A DNA stretch of 23,709 nt. Source: an uncultured Clostridium sp. (GTDB lineage: Bacteria; Bacillota; Clostridia; TANB77; CAG-508). Location: the NCBI GenBank assembly GCA_958413095.1, contig CATYUF010000024.1, forward strand, positions 1 through 23,709, in the 5' to 3' direction. Made by a program: the position numbers and the translations under genes. Under the pieces are notes generated by a model that had not been told where the DNA came from, made no database searches, and saw only the letters and a list, made by a program, of their open reading frames with translations. This document shows, in pieces, positions 22,681-23,709 of the stretch; positions within the stretch are counted from its first letter, which is position 1; each line of letters opens with the position of its first letter.

Positions 22681-23709
22681 TCTGTTAGAGTGTGATGCTG
22701 ATGTCTCATATACTGCATCTCCTCTGTTTTTCTTTCCTGCCATTTGATAATCTTTTGATTGATTATTTTCTGAACTATATACTGTTTTATATTTTGTACT
22801 TGTTGATTGCTCTTTCTCTGTTGCTCCATATATATCTCCTGCTGTTGTTCCTCCATTTGTTCCTAAATCTGAATGTCCATTATTTACATATGTTGCTGTT
22901 CTCTCCCATGCTCCTCCATTTAAATCATATACTCCTGTTGCATTATGTGTTGTTGATTGTGTCTTATTTGTTGTATATATTTCTTCTACTGTATTTTTTC
23001 CTCCTGTGTAAAATGATGTGCTTTTGTTTTGTTCTACTTTTTGTTTGTTTGTTCCATATTTACTTTGTGCCAAATACACTGTTGCTCCCCATTCACTATT
23101 TTTTGCCATATGACTATTTAAGTTTACACTTTCTCCATATGTTGCATTTTTTCCTGCTTTATATTGGTCATTTATTGTCATACTTCTTATACTTTGTACT
23201 CCTGGTTTTACACTTACTTTACTTGCATCTCCATTACTATATGTTCCTGTTGCTTCAAATTTTCCTACCCATATTCCTGGAATTTCTCCAAATCCTCCTC
23301 CTGCTTCTGCATTAGCTGTAAATGCTGGATGTACTAACCATTTTGTTAATCCTGCTCCTTCTTCTTCTGGATTTGTTGTTATTTCTCCTGTTTCTCCATT
23401 TAAAAATTTATTGTTTGTATCTATAAATGCTATTTCTATTGTTCCTGCTACATTTGTATGATATCCTTCTGTTATTTTATATGCATATCTTGGGAGCCAT
23501 ACCCACATACTTCCGTCTGTTGTCATTGCATTTGCCCACTTACTTCCTGTTTGTGTATCAGCCTCTGCCCCTACATATTTTATTGCTTTCATATTTCCTG
23601 CCAATTTTGGGGCATTTACATTTACTTTTTCTTTATTATTTTCTAAATCATTATAACTAAACCATGTTGTATCTAACTTACTTACTACTTCCCATGATTT
23701 TGCTATATT
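22516..23709 (-). CDS. C-type-lectin/FGE-fold protein, likely DGR target, 5' end outside window
   Basis: The frame is open from the right edge to the TAG at 22516-22518: 397 residues are visible and the start is missing. An internal TTG at 23604 would give a shorter protein but has no ribosome-binding site and lies inside continuous coding. The visible part includes VNVNAPKLAGNMKAIKYVG, SMWVWLPRYAYKITEGYH, IPGIWVGKFEATG, then the FGE-sulfatase/C-type-lectin type segment ATGVYDLNGGAWERTATY, and the variable C-terminus with FRPVLAP. Proteins with this layout are typical target proteins of diversity-generating retroelements in gut Clostridia and their phages; the lectin fold displays variable residues for ligand binding. 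The N-terminal anchoring or secretion signal would be outside the window. The middle part is Thr/Ser/Asn/Lys-rich (TNKTQSTTHN, EKEQSTSTKYK), as in surface proteins. Confidence 0.8.
   Translation of the reverse strand, partial: NIAKSWEVVSKLDTTWFSYNDLENNKEKVNVNAPKLAGNMKAIKYVGAEADTQTGSKWANAMTTDGSMWVWLPRYAYKITEGYHTNVAGTIEIAFIDTNNKFLNGETGEITTNPEEEGAGLTKWLVHPAFTANAEAGGGFGEIPGIWVGKFEATGTYSNGDASKVSVKPGVQSIRSMTINDQYKAGKNATYGESVNLNSHMAKNSEWGATVYLAQSKYGTNKQKVEQNKSTSFYTGGKNTVEEIYTTNKTQSTTHNATGVYDLNGGAWERTATYVNNGHSDLGTNGGTTAGDIYGATEKEQSTSTKYKTVYSSENNQSKDYQMAGKKNRGDAVYETSASHSNRTGSWFDACAYFPHANNPFFARGGLYIDTNAGTFYFSLNSGGASINVSFRPVLAP

Noticed and set aside
22692..23660. Long plus-strand open frames rich in Leu, Phe, Ser and His opposite the lectin-fold gene.
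   Set aside because: They are antisense shadows of an A-rich coding strand, with low-complexity composition, no ribosome-binding site and no recognisable domain.

Overview
The window looks like chromosomal DNA of an uncultured, very AT-rich Clostridia-type Firmicute, probably gut-associated. The reasons are the strongly A/T-biased codon use, strong Gram-positive Shine-Dalgarno sites (AAAGGAGG type), sigma-A promoters with 17-bp spacers, diaminopimelate synthesis through DapL, a TSCPD-domain protein, a stand-alone GT51 transglycosylase and a MazF toxin. This placement is inferred from gene content only.

Layout. 1-7716 (minus): one very large NdvB-like cyclic beta-1,2-glucan synthase gene that runs off the left edge and is broken by a single-base frameshift at 714, just before the GH94 catalytic acid. 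7794-8669 (minus): a single-pass membrane protein of unknown function. Its terminator hairpin contains the ribosome-binding site of the glucan synthase. 8828-9292 (plus): a cysteine-rich protein with a CnaB/carboxypeptidase-regulatory-like fold. 9357-10643 (minus): a 46-aa small protein, two half-size TSUP (TauE/SafE) permease genes and a small acidic protein. 10779-13395 (minus): a DNA-repair block of an HD-domain protein, ruvA and rarA, headed by a perfect-consensus promoter. 13569-15640 (minus): dapF-dapL, overlapping by 4 nt. 15915-17629 (plus): a GT51 peptidoglycan glycosyltransferase, a candidate structured RNA and a membrane-anchored NodB-type deacetylase. Together with dapF/dapL this makes a wall-biosynthesis neighbourhood. 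17959-20083 (minus): aspS followed by a TSCPD protein. 20150-20221: a long perfect palindrome of REP/MITE character inside the divergent promoter region of aspS and an HD-GYP gene (20354-21301, plus). 21404-21508: a 105-bp foldback between that gene and mazF. 21513-21863 (minus): mazF with no visible antitoxin. 22516-23709 (minus): the 3' part of a C-type-lectin/FGE-fold gene.

The most striking signal is in that last gene. Its final 50 codons (22516-22680) jump to about 54% G+C, 41 of the 50 codons end in a pyrimidine and only one ends in A, in a gene that otherwise favours A-ending codons. The segment encodes a lectin-fold C-terminus (RGG...AGTFYFSL...FRPVLAP) and is closed by a stem-loop over the stop codon. 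This is what the variable region of a diversity-generating retroelement (DGR) target gene looks like. No reverse transcriptase, Avd or template repeat is visible in the window, so these would lie to the right of it or elsewhere in the genome.
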